DNA of 7,130 bases from an uncultured Shinella sp. Lineage in GTDB: Bacteria; Pseudomonadota; Alphaproteobacteria; Rhizobiales; Rhizobiaceae. Of the stretch, positions 1 to 5,861 are shown in pieces. A program made the translations under genes and the position numbers. How positions within the stretch are numbered: position 1 is the stretch's first letter; every line of letters begins with the position of its first letter. The stretch is taken from assembly GCA_946886325.1 (NCBI GenBank), contig CAMPIK010000115.1, positions 1 through 7,130 of the forward strand, given 5' to 3'. The notes beneath the pieces are model-generated. The model did not search any database. It saw nothing but the letters and a program-made list of their open reading frames with translations, and was not told where the DNA came from.

Positions 1-15
1 TTATTATTAAGCATG

Positions 16-39
16 GTCATTTGATTCTTACGAAATGAC
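16..39. repeat. AT-rich 7-bp inverted repeat, possible operator or weak hairpin
   Basis: GTCATTT at 16-22 is the exact reverse complement of AAATGAC at 33-39, with a 10-nt spacer. The flanks are AT-rich (TTATTATTAA at 1-10), unlike the GC-rich coding DNA around it, which suits a regulatory intergenic region. It could be an operator for a gene beyond the left edge or a weak hairpin past the dehydrogenase gene. Nothing in the window decides between these. Confidence 0.3.
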
Positions 40-51
40 AACGGCACATAT

Positions 52-72
52 GGCCGGCGGCCCCCGCCGGCC
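52..72. terminator. GC-rich hairpin downstream of the dehydrogenase gene
   Basis: GGCCGGCGG at 52-60 pairs perfectly with CCGCCGGCC at 64-72, giving a 9-bp stem made only of G-C pairs with a 3-nt loop. It begins 52 nt past the stop codon of the dehydrogenase gene on the minus strand. No T-run follows on either strand, so it is not a textbook intrinsic terminator. It may stabilise or trim the 3' end of the transcript, or act with Rho. A second, weaker stem (71-75 with 86-90) shares its edge bases and would compete with it. Confidence 0.4.
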
Positions 73-124
73 TGCGGTATTAGCGGCAGGTGATACATAA
101 ATGCATCTGTCGTTAGGTGAGCCT

Positions 125-1096
125 TCAGGCGACCCGATCCGGCGGCTCGCGTCCCTCGAAGAAGGCGGTGATGTTGTCGACCACCTTCATGCCCATGGCG
201 GTGCGCGTCTCTTCCGTGGCGCTGCCGAGATGCGGAAGAACGACGACGTTCTCCATCTCCCGCAGCGCTTCCGGCACATGGGGCTCCCGTTCGAAGACAT
301 CCAGACCGGCACCGCGGATGCGGCCGGCGCGAAGCGCCTCGACGAGTGCTGCCTCGTCCACGACATCGCCGCGGGCCGTGTTGATGAGGAAGGCGCCGGG
401 TTTCATGGCCGAAAGGCGTTCGGCATTCATCAGGTGCCGGTTTTCCGCGCCGCCCGGGCAATGAAGCGATACGAAATCCGCCGCGGCGAGAACCTCTTCG
501 ACGCTATCCAGCTGGCGTGCGCCGTAGCGCGCTGCCTCCGCCTCGTCGACCCGCGAGCGATTGAAGAAGACGACGGGCATGTCGAAGCCGAAATGGCAGC
601 GCTTCGCCATCGCCTTGCCGATCCGCCCGAAGCCGATGATGCCGAGCGTCTTGCCGGTCACCTTCGACCCGACCATATGCGTCGGGCACCATCCAGCCCA
701 GGCGCCGGCACGCACCTGCCGCTCGCCCTCGCCTGCCCGGCGCGCGACCGACAGAAGCAGCGTCATCGCGATGTCGGCCGTGCAATCCGTCAGCACGCCC
801 GGCGTGTTGGTGACCGCGATGCCGCGCGCCGATGCAGCCTTCGTGTCGATATGGTTGAAGCCGACGCCGAAATTGCCGAGGATCTTCGTGCGGATATCGT
901 CGCGATCGAAGAGACCGGCCGGCAGTTTGTCCGATACCGTTGGCAAAACTGCGTCATAGGCCGCCAGCGCTGCACCGATCGCGGCCGCGTCCATCGGCAG
1001 GTCGTCCCGGTTGAAGGTCGCATCGAAGCACTCGGCGAGCACCGCCTCCACCGCCTGCGGCCATTGGCGCGTTACCAGAACTTTCGGCTTGCTCAT
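125..1096 (-). CDS. D-2-hydroxyacid dehydrogenase, glyoxylate/hydroxypyruvate reductase type
   Basis: A 323-residue cytoplasmic oxidoreductase of the D-isomer-specific 2-hydroxyacid dehydrogenase family, which reversibly reduces 2-keto acids to D-2-hydroxy acids. Visible features are the substrate-domain segment GNFGVGFNHID (74-84), the Rossmann motif GFGRIG (155-160) and the catalytic triad of this family: Arg242 in NTARGD, Glu271 in FEREP and His289 in LPHLG. The second Rossmann strand ends in FFNRSR (177-182) with no acidic residue, as in the NADPH-preferring GRHPR branch, so NADPH use and glyoxylate or hydroxypyruvate as substrates are inferred. The start at 1096 is chosen because GGAGGA lies 4 nt upstream; an in-frame ATG at 1138 has no such site and adds 14 unlikely residues. 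The gene follows the braC terminator by 66 nt, so it is probably a separate unit. A weak promoter candidate is TTGCGC (1161-1156) with TATGTC (1139-1134), 16-nt spacer. The exact substrate is uncertain. Confidence 0.92.
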   Translation of the reverse strand: MSKPKVLVTRQWPQAVEAVLAECFDATFNRDDLPMDAAAIGAALAAYDAVLPTVSDKLPAGLFDRDDIRTKILGNFGVGFNHIDTKAASARGIAVTNTPGVLTDCTADIAMTLLLSVARRAGEGERQVRAGAWAGWCPTHMVGSKVTGKTLGIIGFGRIGKAMAKRCHFGFDMPVVFFNRSRVDEAEAARYGARQLDSVEEVLAAADFVSLHCPGGAENRHLMNAERLSAMKPGAFLINTARGDVVDEAALVEALRAGRIRGAGLDVFEREPHVPEALREMENVVVLPHLGSATEETRTAMGMKVVDNITAFFEGREPPDRVA

Positions 1097-1100
1097 GTCA

Positions 1101-1106
1101 TCCTCC
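1101..1106 (-). promoter_or_regulatory. Shine-Dalgarno site fixing the dehydrogenase start
   Basis: GGAGGA on the minus strand ends 4 nt before the ATG at 1096. It supports this start over the in-frame ATG at 1138, and the residues after it (MSKPKVLVTR) run straight into the first beta strand expected for the family. Confidence 0.75.
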
Positions 1107-1162
1107 GCATGTCTCGCATCTTCTCCCGATCCAGACATAGTGAAGCATACCGGCTGCGCAAC

Positions 1163-1190
1163 AAAAAAGGCCCGGCGCGAACGCCGGACC
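1163..1190 (-). terminator. Intrinsic terminator after braC (end of the liv operon)
   Basis: On the minus strand, GGTCCGGCG and CGCCGGGCC form a 9-bp stem with one G-U pair (+ strand 1182-1190 with 1169-1177), closed by the tetraloop TTCG and followed at once by six T residues (1168-1163). It begins 43 nt past the braC stop codon. This is a textbook Rho-independent terminator and separates the transporter operon from the dehydrogenase gene. Confidence 0.93.
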
Positions 1191-1204
1191 CCGATTTGAC
1201 CTTT

Positions 1205-1223
1205 CGCGGATGCGAAATCCGCG
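1205..1223 (-). other. Extra 3' hairpin between the braC stop and the terminator
   Basis: CGCGGAT and ATCCGCG (1205-1211 with 1217-1223) form a perfect 7-bp stem with a 5-nt loop, starting 10 nt past the braC stop codon. It has no T-run of its own, so it is unlikely to terminate alone. In tandem with the terminator at 1163-1190 it may shield the braC message from 3' exonucleases, as such hairpins do in other binding-protein messages. That role is inferred. Confidence 0.55.
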
Positions 1224-1233
1224 ACCGGAACGA

Positions 1234-2352
1234 CTACTCGTTCTGGAAGTAGGTGTAGTTACCGTCGTCACCCTTCTTCCAGGTGTACATGACGTAGTCC
1301 GGACGGGTGATGTCGCCCTTTTCGTCGAAGCCGAGTTCGCCGATCGTGGTTGCGAACGGGCCGTTGGCCTTGACGGCTTCCGCGACAGCCTGCGGGTCGT
1401 TGCCGCCGGCAGCCTTGGCGCCTGCAGCGATGACCTGGAGAGCGGCGTAGGAGTAGAGCGTGTAGGCTTCCGGCTCGAAGCCCGATGCACGGAACTTCTC
1501 GACGAGTTCGGCTGCAGCCGGGTTCTTGCGCGGATCCGGAGCAAAGGTCATCAGCGTGCCGTCGACGGCGTCGCCGGCGATCGAGGCCAGTTCGTTGGAC
1601 ACGATGCCGTCGCCCGACATCAGCGTGGCTTCGAGGCCCTGGTCCTTCATCTGGCGCATGATGAGACCGGCTTCGGTGTGCAGGCCGCCGTAATAGACGA
1701 CCGAAACGCCGGCTTCCTTCATCTTGGCGATGAGAGCGGAGAAGTCCTTGTCGCCCGTCGTGATGCCTTCGTAGACGGCTTCGGTGACGCCGGCTTCGTT
1801 CATGGCAGCCTTGGTCAGGTCAGCAAGGCCCTGGCCGTAAGGCGTCTTGTCGTGAACGACGGCAACCTTGGCGTCCTTGAAGTTCGCAGCGATGAAGGCA
1901 CCGGCAACGGCGCCCTGCTGGTCGTCGCGACCGCAGGTGCGGAAGGTGTTCCACAGGCCGCGCTCGGTGAAGGTCGGGTTGGTCGAGGCCGGCGTGATCT
2001 GGAAGATGCCGTTTTCAGCGTAGACTTCCGAAGCCGGGATCGAAACGCCCGAGTTGAAGTGGCCGATGACGAACTTGACGCCGTCAGCGACGAACTTGTT
2101 GGCAACCGAAACGCCCTGCTTCGGGTCGGAAACGTCGTCGCCGAGAACGATCTTGACCATCTCGCCGTTGATGCCGCCGGCAGCATTGATATCAGCGGCA
2201 GCCTGTTCGGCGCCCTTCTGGAGCTGCGCACCGAATGCAGCGTTCGGGCCGGTGAGCGGGCCAGCAACACCAACCAGCAGATCAGCCCATGCATTGCCGC
2301 TGAAAGCGACCATTGCAGTCAGCGCAACAGCCGACAATAGAGACTTCTTCAT
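1234..2352 (-). CDS. braC: Periplasmic branched-chain amino acid binding protein (HAAT/LIV family)
   Basis: A 372-residue solute-binding protein that delivers amino acids to the LivHMGF channel. Residues 1-23 are a Sec signal peptide: a KK start, a hydrophobic core, and AWA before the predicted cut at Asp24. The rest fits the Peripla_BP_6 fold: [11 protein letters not shown] (31-41), [11 protein letters not shown] (98-108), ITPASTNP (119-126), TPYGQG (170-175), [10 protein letters not shown] (220-229) and SGDG (246-249). By analogy with E. coli LivJ, Ser101, the Ser123/Thr124 pair, the Tyr220/Tyr221 pair and Asp248 are likely near the ligand's carboxylate and ammonium groups. The sequence is very like Agrobacterium Atu2422 and rhizobial BraC as I recall them; those bind GABA, alanine or proline as well as branched-chain amino acids, so broad specificity is inferred. 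The start at 2352 is chosen because GGGAG lies 7 nt upstream and it begins the signal peptide; an in-frame ATG at 2409 would bury it. It is the last gene of the operon, 111 nt behind its neighbour, and may have its own promoter. livK is an alternative name. Confidence 0.95.
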   Translation of the reverse strand: MKKSLLSAVALTAMVAFSGNAWADLLVGVAGPLTGPNAAFGAQLQKGAEQAAADINAAGGINGEMVKIVLGDDVSDPKQGVSVANKFVADGVKFVIGHFNSGVSIPASEVYAENGIFQITPASTNPTFTERGLWNTFRTCGRDDQQGAVAGAFIAANFKDAKVAVVHDKTPYGQGLADLTKAAMNEAGVTEAVYEGITTGDKDFSALIAKMKEAGVSVVYYGGLHTEAGLIMRQMKDQGLEATLMSGDGIVSNELASIAGDAVDGTLMTFAPDPRKNPAAAELVEKFRASGFEPEAYTLYSYAALQVIAAGAKAAGGNDPQAVAEAVKANGPFATTIGELGFDEKGDITRPDYVMYTWKKGDDGNYTYFQNE

Positions 2353-2430
2353 CTTGTTACTCCCAAGTTTAAGGCGGGTCGGTTTTGAACCGGTCGCAAC
2401 ACCCACCATCGTTGCGCCGATATTGTTATG

Positions 2431-2452
2431 CCGTGGCCATATTGGGCCACGG
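2431..2452 (-). promoter_or_regulatory. Hairpin in the spacer upstream of braC
   Basis: CCGTGGCC (2431-2438) and GGCCACGG (2445-2452) form a perfect 8-bp stem with a 6-nt loop. On the minus strand it starts 11 nt past the stop of the small membrane gene and ends 78 nt before the braC start. The bases after it (CATAACAATA) are AT-rich but hold no T-run, so full termination is unlikely. It could be an attenuator, an RNA processing or stabilising site that sets braC apart from the upstream message, or an operator. I find no convincing promoter boxes in the rest of the spacer. Confidence 0.5.
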
Positions 2453-2463
2453 AGTTCCCTCTG

Positions 2464-2808
2464 TCATTTGGATTTCCACGAAAAAGGCGAAGCCTTCTCG
2501 TAGAGCCAATAGTACATGTCGGTCATCTGCCGCGTCCGGTAGAAGCGGTAGCCGGCGACAGCAAACAACAAAAGAATGACGGTGTCTACGAAATAGTACT
2601 GCAATGTCAGCATGCTACCTTCGAAAAGGGCATGGTGGATGAAGCGGATCGCAACGCCCAGCAGAAGCACGTAGACGACGAGCGTCGTCATCGACTGCCA
2701 GTTCTCCGCGCAGCTCTTGCCCGTTCTCCAGGCCGTCCATCCGCCCATGAAGATGGTGATGAACAGGAACTGCAAGATCGACGGTTCCTCGTAGAGAATT
2801 CCCTGCAT
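2464..2808 (-). CDS. Small three-helix membrane protein of unknown function in the liv operon
   Basis: A 114-residue protein with three likely membrane helices at about 11-27, 41-57 and 71-90. Positive charges cluster after helix 1 (RTGK, 28-31) and after helix 3 (RFYRTRQ, 88-94), which by the positive-inside rule puts the N-terminus outside and the C-terminus in the cytoplasm. There is no signal peptide cleavage site and no catalytic motif that I recognise. From memory it resembles a rhizobial family of hypothetical proteins found beside liv genes (possibly Pfam DUF6867, not verified). The start at 2808 has GGGGAG 8 nt upstream, and livF ends 18 nt before it, so it is almost certainly co-transcribed with the transporter. 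A helper role for the LivHM channel or for regulating uptake is a guess from position only. The C-terminal tail is rich in Tyr and Trp (MYYWLYEK, 98-105). Confidence 0.85.
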   Translation of the reverse strand: MQGILYEEPSILQFLFITIFMGGWTAWRTGKSCAENWQSMTTLVVYVLLLGVAIRFIHHALFEGSMLTLQYYFVDTVILLLFAVAGYRFYRTRQMTDMYYWLYEKASPFSWKSK

Positions 2809-2826
2809 GTCACATACTCCCCGCGC

Positions 2827-3552
2827 TCAGTGCCTGCCGCCTTCGAGATAGGCCGCGCGCACTTCCGGATTGGCCAGAAGCTCCTTGCCCGTGCCGCTCA
2901 TCGTCACCTTGCCGTTGACCATGACATAGCCGCGGTCGGAGAGCTTCAGCGCCGCAAAAGCGTTCTGCTCGACGAGGAACACGGTCAGCCCCTGCTCCTT
3001 GTTGAGAACCTTGATCGCGTCGAAAATCTGCTTGATGATCAACGGCGCGAGGCCGAGCGACGGCTCGTCGAGAAGCAACAGCTTCGGACGCGCCATCAAC
3101 GCACGGCCGATCGACAGCATCTGCTGCTCGCCGCCCGACAGCGTGCCGCCGCGCTGCGACTGCCGCTCCTTGAGGCGCGGGAAGAGCGTGTAGATCTTCT
3201 CCACGTCCTCGTTGAAATATTTCAGGTTGTCGAGGCTCGCCCCCATCTGGAGGTTCTCGTAGACCGTCATGCGCGGGAAGATGCGGCGGCCTTCCGGCGA
3301 CTGCGCGATGCGCTTGCGGGCGATCAGATGCGTCGGCAACTGGGAGATGTCTTCGCCGTCGAAGGTCACGGTGCCGCGGCGCGCCTGAGGGCTGCCGCAG
3401 ATCGTCATCATCAGCGTCGACTTGCCGGCGCCGTTTGCGCCGATCAGGCAGACGATCTCGCCCTTCCTGACCTCGACATCGACGCCGGCGAGTGCCCGGA
3501 TGTTGCCGTAGTAGGTTTCGACGCCATTCACGTTGAGCAGGGTATCGCTCAT
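2827..3552 (-). CDS. livF: LivF, ATP-binding subunit of the branched-chain amino acid importer
   Basis: A 241-residue cytoplasmic ABC ATPase, close to the usual LivF length of about 235-240. Visible motifs are Walker A GANGAGKST (38-46), the Q-loop Gln84 in RIAQSPEG, the signature LSGGEQQ (138-144), Walker B LLLLDEP (158-164) with Glu163 as the catalytic base, and the D-loop SLGLAP (165-170). The switch position normally held by His is Gln196 in VEQN, which is typical of LivF proteins. It pairs with LivG to power transport through LivH/LivM. The ATG at 3552 overlaps the livG stop by 1 nt (TGATG), and GGGAGG lies 9 nt upstream, so translation is probably coupled. The open frame runs about 100 codons further upstream into livG, but that part is arginine-rich out-of-frame livG sequence and not part of the protein. 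Confidence 0.97.
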   Translation of the reverse strand: MSDTLLNVNGVETYYGNIRALAGVDVEVRKGEIVCLIGANGAGKSTLMMTICGSPQARRGTVTFDGEDISQLPTHLIARKRIAQSPEGRRIFPRMTVYENLQMGASLDNLKYFNEDVEKIYTLFPRLKERQSQRGGTLSGGEQQMLSIGRALMARPKLLLLDEPSLGLAPLIIKQIFDAIKVLNKEQGLTVFLVEQNAFAALKLSDRGYVMVNGKVTMSGTGKELLANPEVRAAYLEGGRH

Positions 3553-4466
3553 CAGTGTTTGCCTCCCTGCTCTTCTTCGATCTCTTCGATTTCCTCGATC
3601 ACCTCGCCGACCTCGTCGTCCTCGACGCCGAGATAGGCCGCGATGACCTTCGGGTCGTTCTTCACGTGATCCGGCGTTCCGTCGGAAATCTTCTGGCCGT
3701 ATTCCAGCACGACGACATGGTCGGAAATCTCCATGACCACCGACATGTCGTGCTCGATCAGCAGGATGGATGTGCCCGTTGCCTCGCGGATGCCGCGCAG
3801 CAATTCGTTCAGCACCAGCGACTCGCGCGGGTTGAGGCCGGCGGCCGGCTCGTCGAGGCACAGGAACTCAGGCCCGGTGCACATGGCGCGCGCGATTTCC
3901 AGCCGGCGCTGCGCGCCATAGGACAGATCGCCCGCCGGATCGTCGGCCCTGTCCATCAGGTTCGCCTTGTCCAGCCAGTACTTGGCCTTCTCGATCGATT
4001 CAGCGGCTGCCTTCTTGTAGGCCGGAAAGCCGAAGAGGCCGAGAACCGTGTAACCCGACGCCTTCATCAGGTGATTGTGCTGGGCGACCAGAAGGTTTTC
4101 CAGAACGGTCAGGCCGGAGAACAGCCGGATGTTCTGGAAGGTCCGGGCGACCTTGGCGTCGCGCGTGATCTCGAAGTCGGGCATGCGCTCCAGAAGGAAC
4201 GTCTTGCCGGACTTCTGCTTCAGCGAAATCATGCCCATCGTCGGCTTGTAGAAGCCGGTGACGCAATTGAAGACCGTCGTCTTGCCGGCGCCGTTCGGCC
4301 CGATCAGCGCGGTGATGTCGCCGCGTTGCGCCTCGAAGGAAAGGTCGTTGATGGCCATAAGGCCGCCGAAGCGCATCGACAGATGCTCGACCTTGAGAAT
4401 GGGATCGTTCGTCATCGTATTCGTCGCTACCGTTTTGGTCGCCGTCGCATTCGTCGTGGAGGACAT
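3552..4466 (-). CDS. livG: LivG, ATP-binding subunit with unusual N- and C-terminal tails
   Basis: A 304-residue cytoplasmic ABC ATPase, partner of LivF. Motifs: Walker A GPNGAGKTT (56-64), Q-loop Gln111 in RTFQNIRLF, the LivG-style signature LSYGAQ (181-186), Walker B FLCLDEP (201-207) with catalytic Glu206, H-loop His239 in IEHDM, and the LivG C-terminal AYLG (277-280). It is about 50 residues longer than E. coli LivG (about 255). The extra sequence is a Thr/Ala/Asn-rich N-terminus (2-19) and an acidic tail (282-299) with EEI repeated. The start at 4466 is chosen because AAGGAGGG lies 9 nt upstream and the ATG overlaps the livM stop as TGATG. The in-frame ATG at 4415 (MTNDPILK) fits the family length better but has no visible ribosome site, so a 287-residue product remains possible. 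The stop overlaps the livF start in the same TGATG way. Confidence 0.95.
   Translation of the reverse strand: MSSTTNATATKTVATNTMTNDPILKVEHLSMRFGGLMAINDLSFEAQRGDITALIGPNGAGKTTVFNCVTGFYKPTMGMISLKQKSGKTFLLERMPDFEITRDAKVARTFQNIRLFSGLTVLENLLVAQHNHLMKASGYTVLGLFGFPAYKKAAAESIEKAKYWLDKANLMDRADDPAGDLSYGAQRRLEIARAMCTGPEFLCLDEPAAGLNPRESLVLNELLRGIREATGTSILLIEHDMSVVMEISDHVVVLEYGQKISDGTPDHVKNDPKVIAAYLGVEDDEVGEVIEEIEEIEEEQGGKH
3573..3599 (-). repeat. Three tandem 9-bp repeats encoding the LivG acidic tail
   Basis: On the minus strand the unit ATCGARGAR (R is A or G) occurs three times without a gap: ATCGAGGAA, ATCGAAGAG, ATCGAAGAA. Each unit encodes Ile-Glu-Glu, giving residues 290-298 of LivG. The copies differ only at synonymous third positions. 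This suggests growth by unit duplication followed by drift, and a site that could gain or lose units in frame. Confidence 0.85.
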
Positions 4467-5857
4467 CAGCCGTGGCCCTCCTTGGTGAAGCTGCCGGAGA
4501 CGGCCTTGCGTTCCCTGAGGAAGGCGGTCGGCTCGCGGCTTCCGACGAAGCCGCGCGGCTTCCACACCATGACGATGACCATCGCAAGGCCGAAGATCAG
4601 CATGCGGTAGAGTTCGGGCGTGAACTCCGGTCCGAAGATGTGCTTCAGGAACTCCATCTCGCGCAGCAGTTCCGTGCCGCCGATCATCACCAGCGCAGCA
4701 ACTGCGATGCCGGTCAGCGAGCCCATGCCGCCCAGAACAACGATAGCGAGAATGATTGCGGATTCGAGGAAGACGAAGGATTCGGGCGAGACGAAGCCCT
4801 GGCGAACGGCGAAGAAGGAGCCCGCGAAGCCGCCGAACATGGCGCCGATCGCGAAAGCCGTGAGCTTGGTCGTGACCGTGTTGATGCCGAGCGAGCGGCA
4901 GGCGATCTCGTCCTCGCGCAGCGCTTCCCAGGCGCGGCCGATCGGCATGCGGCGCAGGCGGATCGTCACGTAGGCGGTCAGCAGCGCCAGTGCCAGGATG
5001 AGATAGAACAGGAAGATCTTGTAGTAGGCGGACGACATCGGCAGGTCGAACGCCTTGGTGAAGTTGTTCGGCGCGCTGAGATCGAAGGACCAGATGCCGA
5101 AGACGGAGGCCTTCGGAATGCTGGAAATGCCGAACGTGCCCTTGGTGACTTCGGTCCAGTTGATCAGCACAAGCCGGATGATCTCGCCGAAGGCAAGCGT
5201 CACGATCGCCAGATAGTCGCCCTTGAGGCGCAGGACCGGGAAACCGAGGATGATGCCCCAGAAGGCCGACAGGATGCCGGCGAGCGGCAGCAGAACCCAG
5301 AAGGACAGGCCGAAATGCTGCGACAGCAGGGCATAGGAATAGGCGCCCACCGCATAGAAGGCGACATAGCCGAGATCGAGCAGACCGGCGAGACCGACGA
5401 CGATGTTCAGTCCCCAGGCCAGCATGACATAGATCAGGATCTGGATGCCGAAATTGTCGACCCATTTCAGCGAGCCCTGAACGCCGACCAGCATGACGAC
5501 GACGGGCGGGAAGAAGATCAGCGCGACGATGGCAATCTGGTTGAAATTGCGGACGAAGAAGTTTTCCGGCTTGTCTGCGACGTCGACCGCAGCGCGCGCC
5601 GCCTTGCGCCTTGCCATCGCCGGGCGAAGATAGGCGACCGTCAGGAACCGGCCGACGGCTGCGACGATCACGAAGATCGCGAGCAGGCCCCAGCGCTGGT
5701 TGAGGATGAGCTCGTTGCGGATGTTCTGCGTCGTCTCGAGGCCGACGAAGAGCACGAAGAGACCGAGCGATACGAGAGCAGCGTAAAAGCCCTCGCGCAG
5801 AGCCTGCGCCGTCAGGTTGCTGTCGGCGCTCTCTGGGGTGGTAGCGATGTTTGCCAT
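4466..5857 (-). CDS. livM: LivM, membrane permease subunit of the branched-chain amino acid importer
   Basis: A 463-residue inner-membrane protein of the BPD_transp_2 family that forms the channel with LivH. As in E. coli LivM (about 425 residues), extra N-terminal helices (about 22-40 and 57-76) and a basic loop rich in Arg and Lys (78-88) come before the conserved core. Core marks are [19 protein letters not shown] (155-173), [20 protein letters not shown] (206-225), the cytoplasmic coupling loop [16 protein letters not shown] (311-326) that docks on the ATPases, and [10 protein letters not shown] (371-380). The C-terminus has WKPRGF (432-437) followed by a hydrophilic tail. The start at 5857 is 4 nt past the livH stop, with AGAAGG 9 nt upstream inside the end of livH. 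The stop overlaps the livG start by 1 nt. Confidence 0.97.
   Translation of the reverse strand: MANIATTPESADSNLTAQALREGFYAALVSLGLFVLFVGLETTQNIRNELILNQRWGLLAIFVIVAAVGRFLTVAYLRPAMARRKAARAAVDVADKPENFFVRNFNQIAIVALIFFPPVVVMLVGVQGSLKWVDNFGIQILIYVMLAWGLNIVVGLAGLLDLGYVAFYAVGAYSYALLSQHFGLSFWVLLPLAGILSAFWGIILGFPVLRLKGDYLAIVTLAFGEIIRLVLINWTEVTKGTFGISSIPKASVFGIWSFDLSAPNNFTKAFDLPMSSAYYKIFLFYLILALALLTAYVTIRLRRMPIGRAWEALREDEIACRSLGINTVTTKLTAFAIGAMFGGFAGSFFAVRQGFVSPESFVFLESAIILAIVVLGGMGSLTGIAVAALVMIGGTELLREMEFLKHIFGPEFTPELYRMLIFGLAMVIVMVWKPRGFVGSREPTAFLRERKAVSGSFTKEGHG
4476..4483 (-). promoter_or_regulatory. Strong Shine-Dalgarno site that decides the livG start
   Basis: AAGGAGGG on the minus strand lies inside the last codons of livM, 9 nt before the ATG at 4466. 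It favours the long form of LivG with the Thr/Ala/Asn-rich N-terminus. The bases in front of the alternative ATG at 4415 (TAGCGACGAATACG) hold no comparable site. Confidence 0.75.
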
Positions 5858-5861
5858 GGAT

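Noticed and set aside
1097..1138. Longer dehydrogenase starting at 1138
   Set aside because: No ribosome site upstream, and the extra 14 residues do not fit the family N-terminus, while GGAGGA marks the start at 1096.
2378..2416. Short inverted repeats in the braC leader (5-6 bp arms at 2380-2392 and 2395-2416)
   Set aside because: The arms are short and one has a long 10-nt loop. Structures of this size are expected by chance in GC-rich leaders.
2827..3861. Longer LivF starting at 3861
   Set aside because: The extra 103 residues are Arg/Gly-rich out-of-frame livG sequence. The real start at 3552 has a ribosome site and the family N-terminus.
3552..5465. Fusion-like 637-codon frame joining sequence inside livM to LivG
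   Set aside because: The upstream part is an out-of-frame reading of livM, which is itself intact in another frame. No fusion protein is supported.
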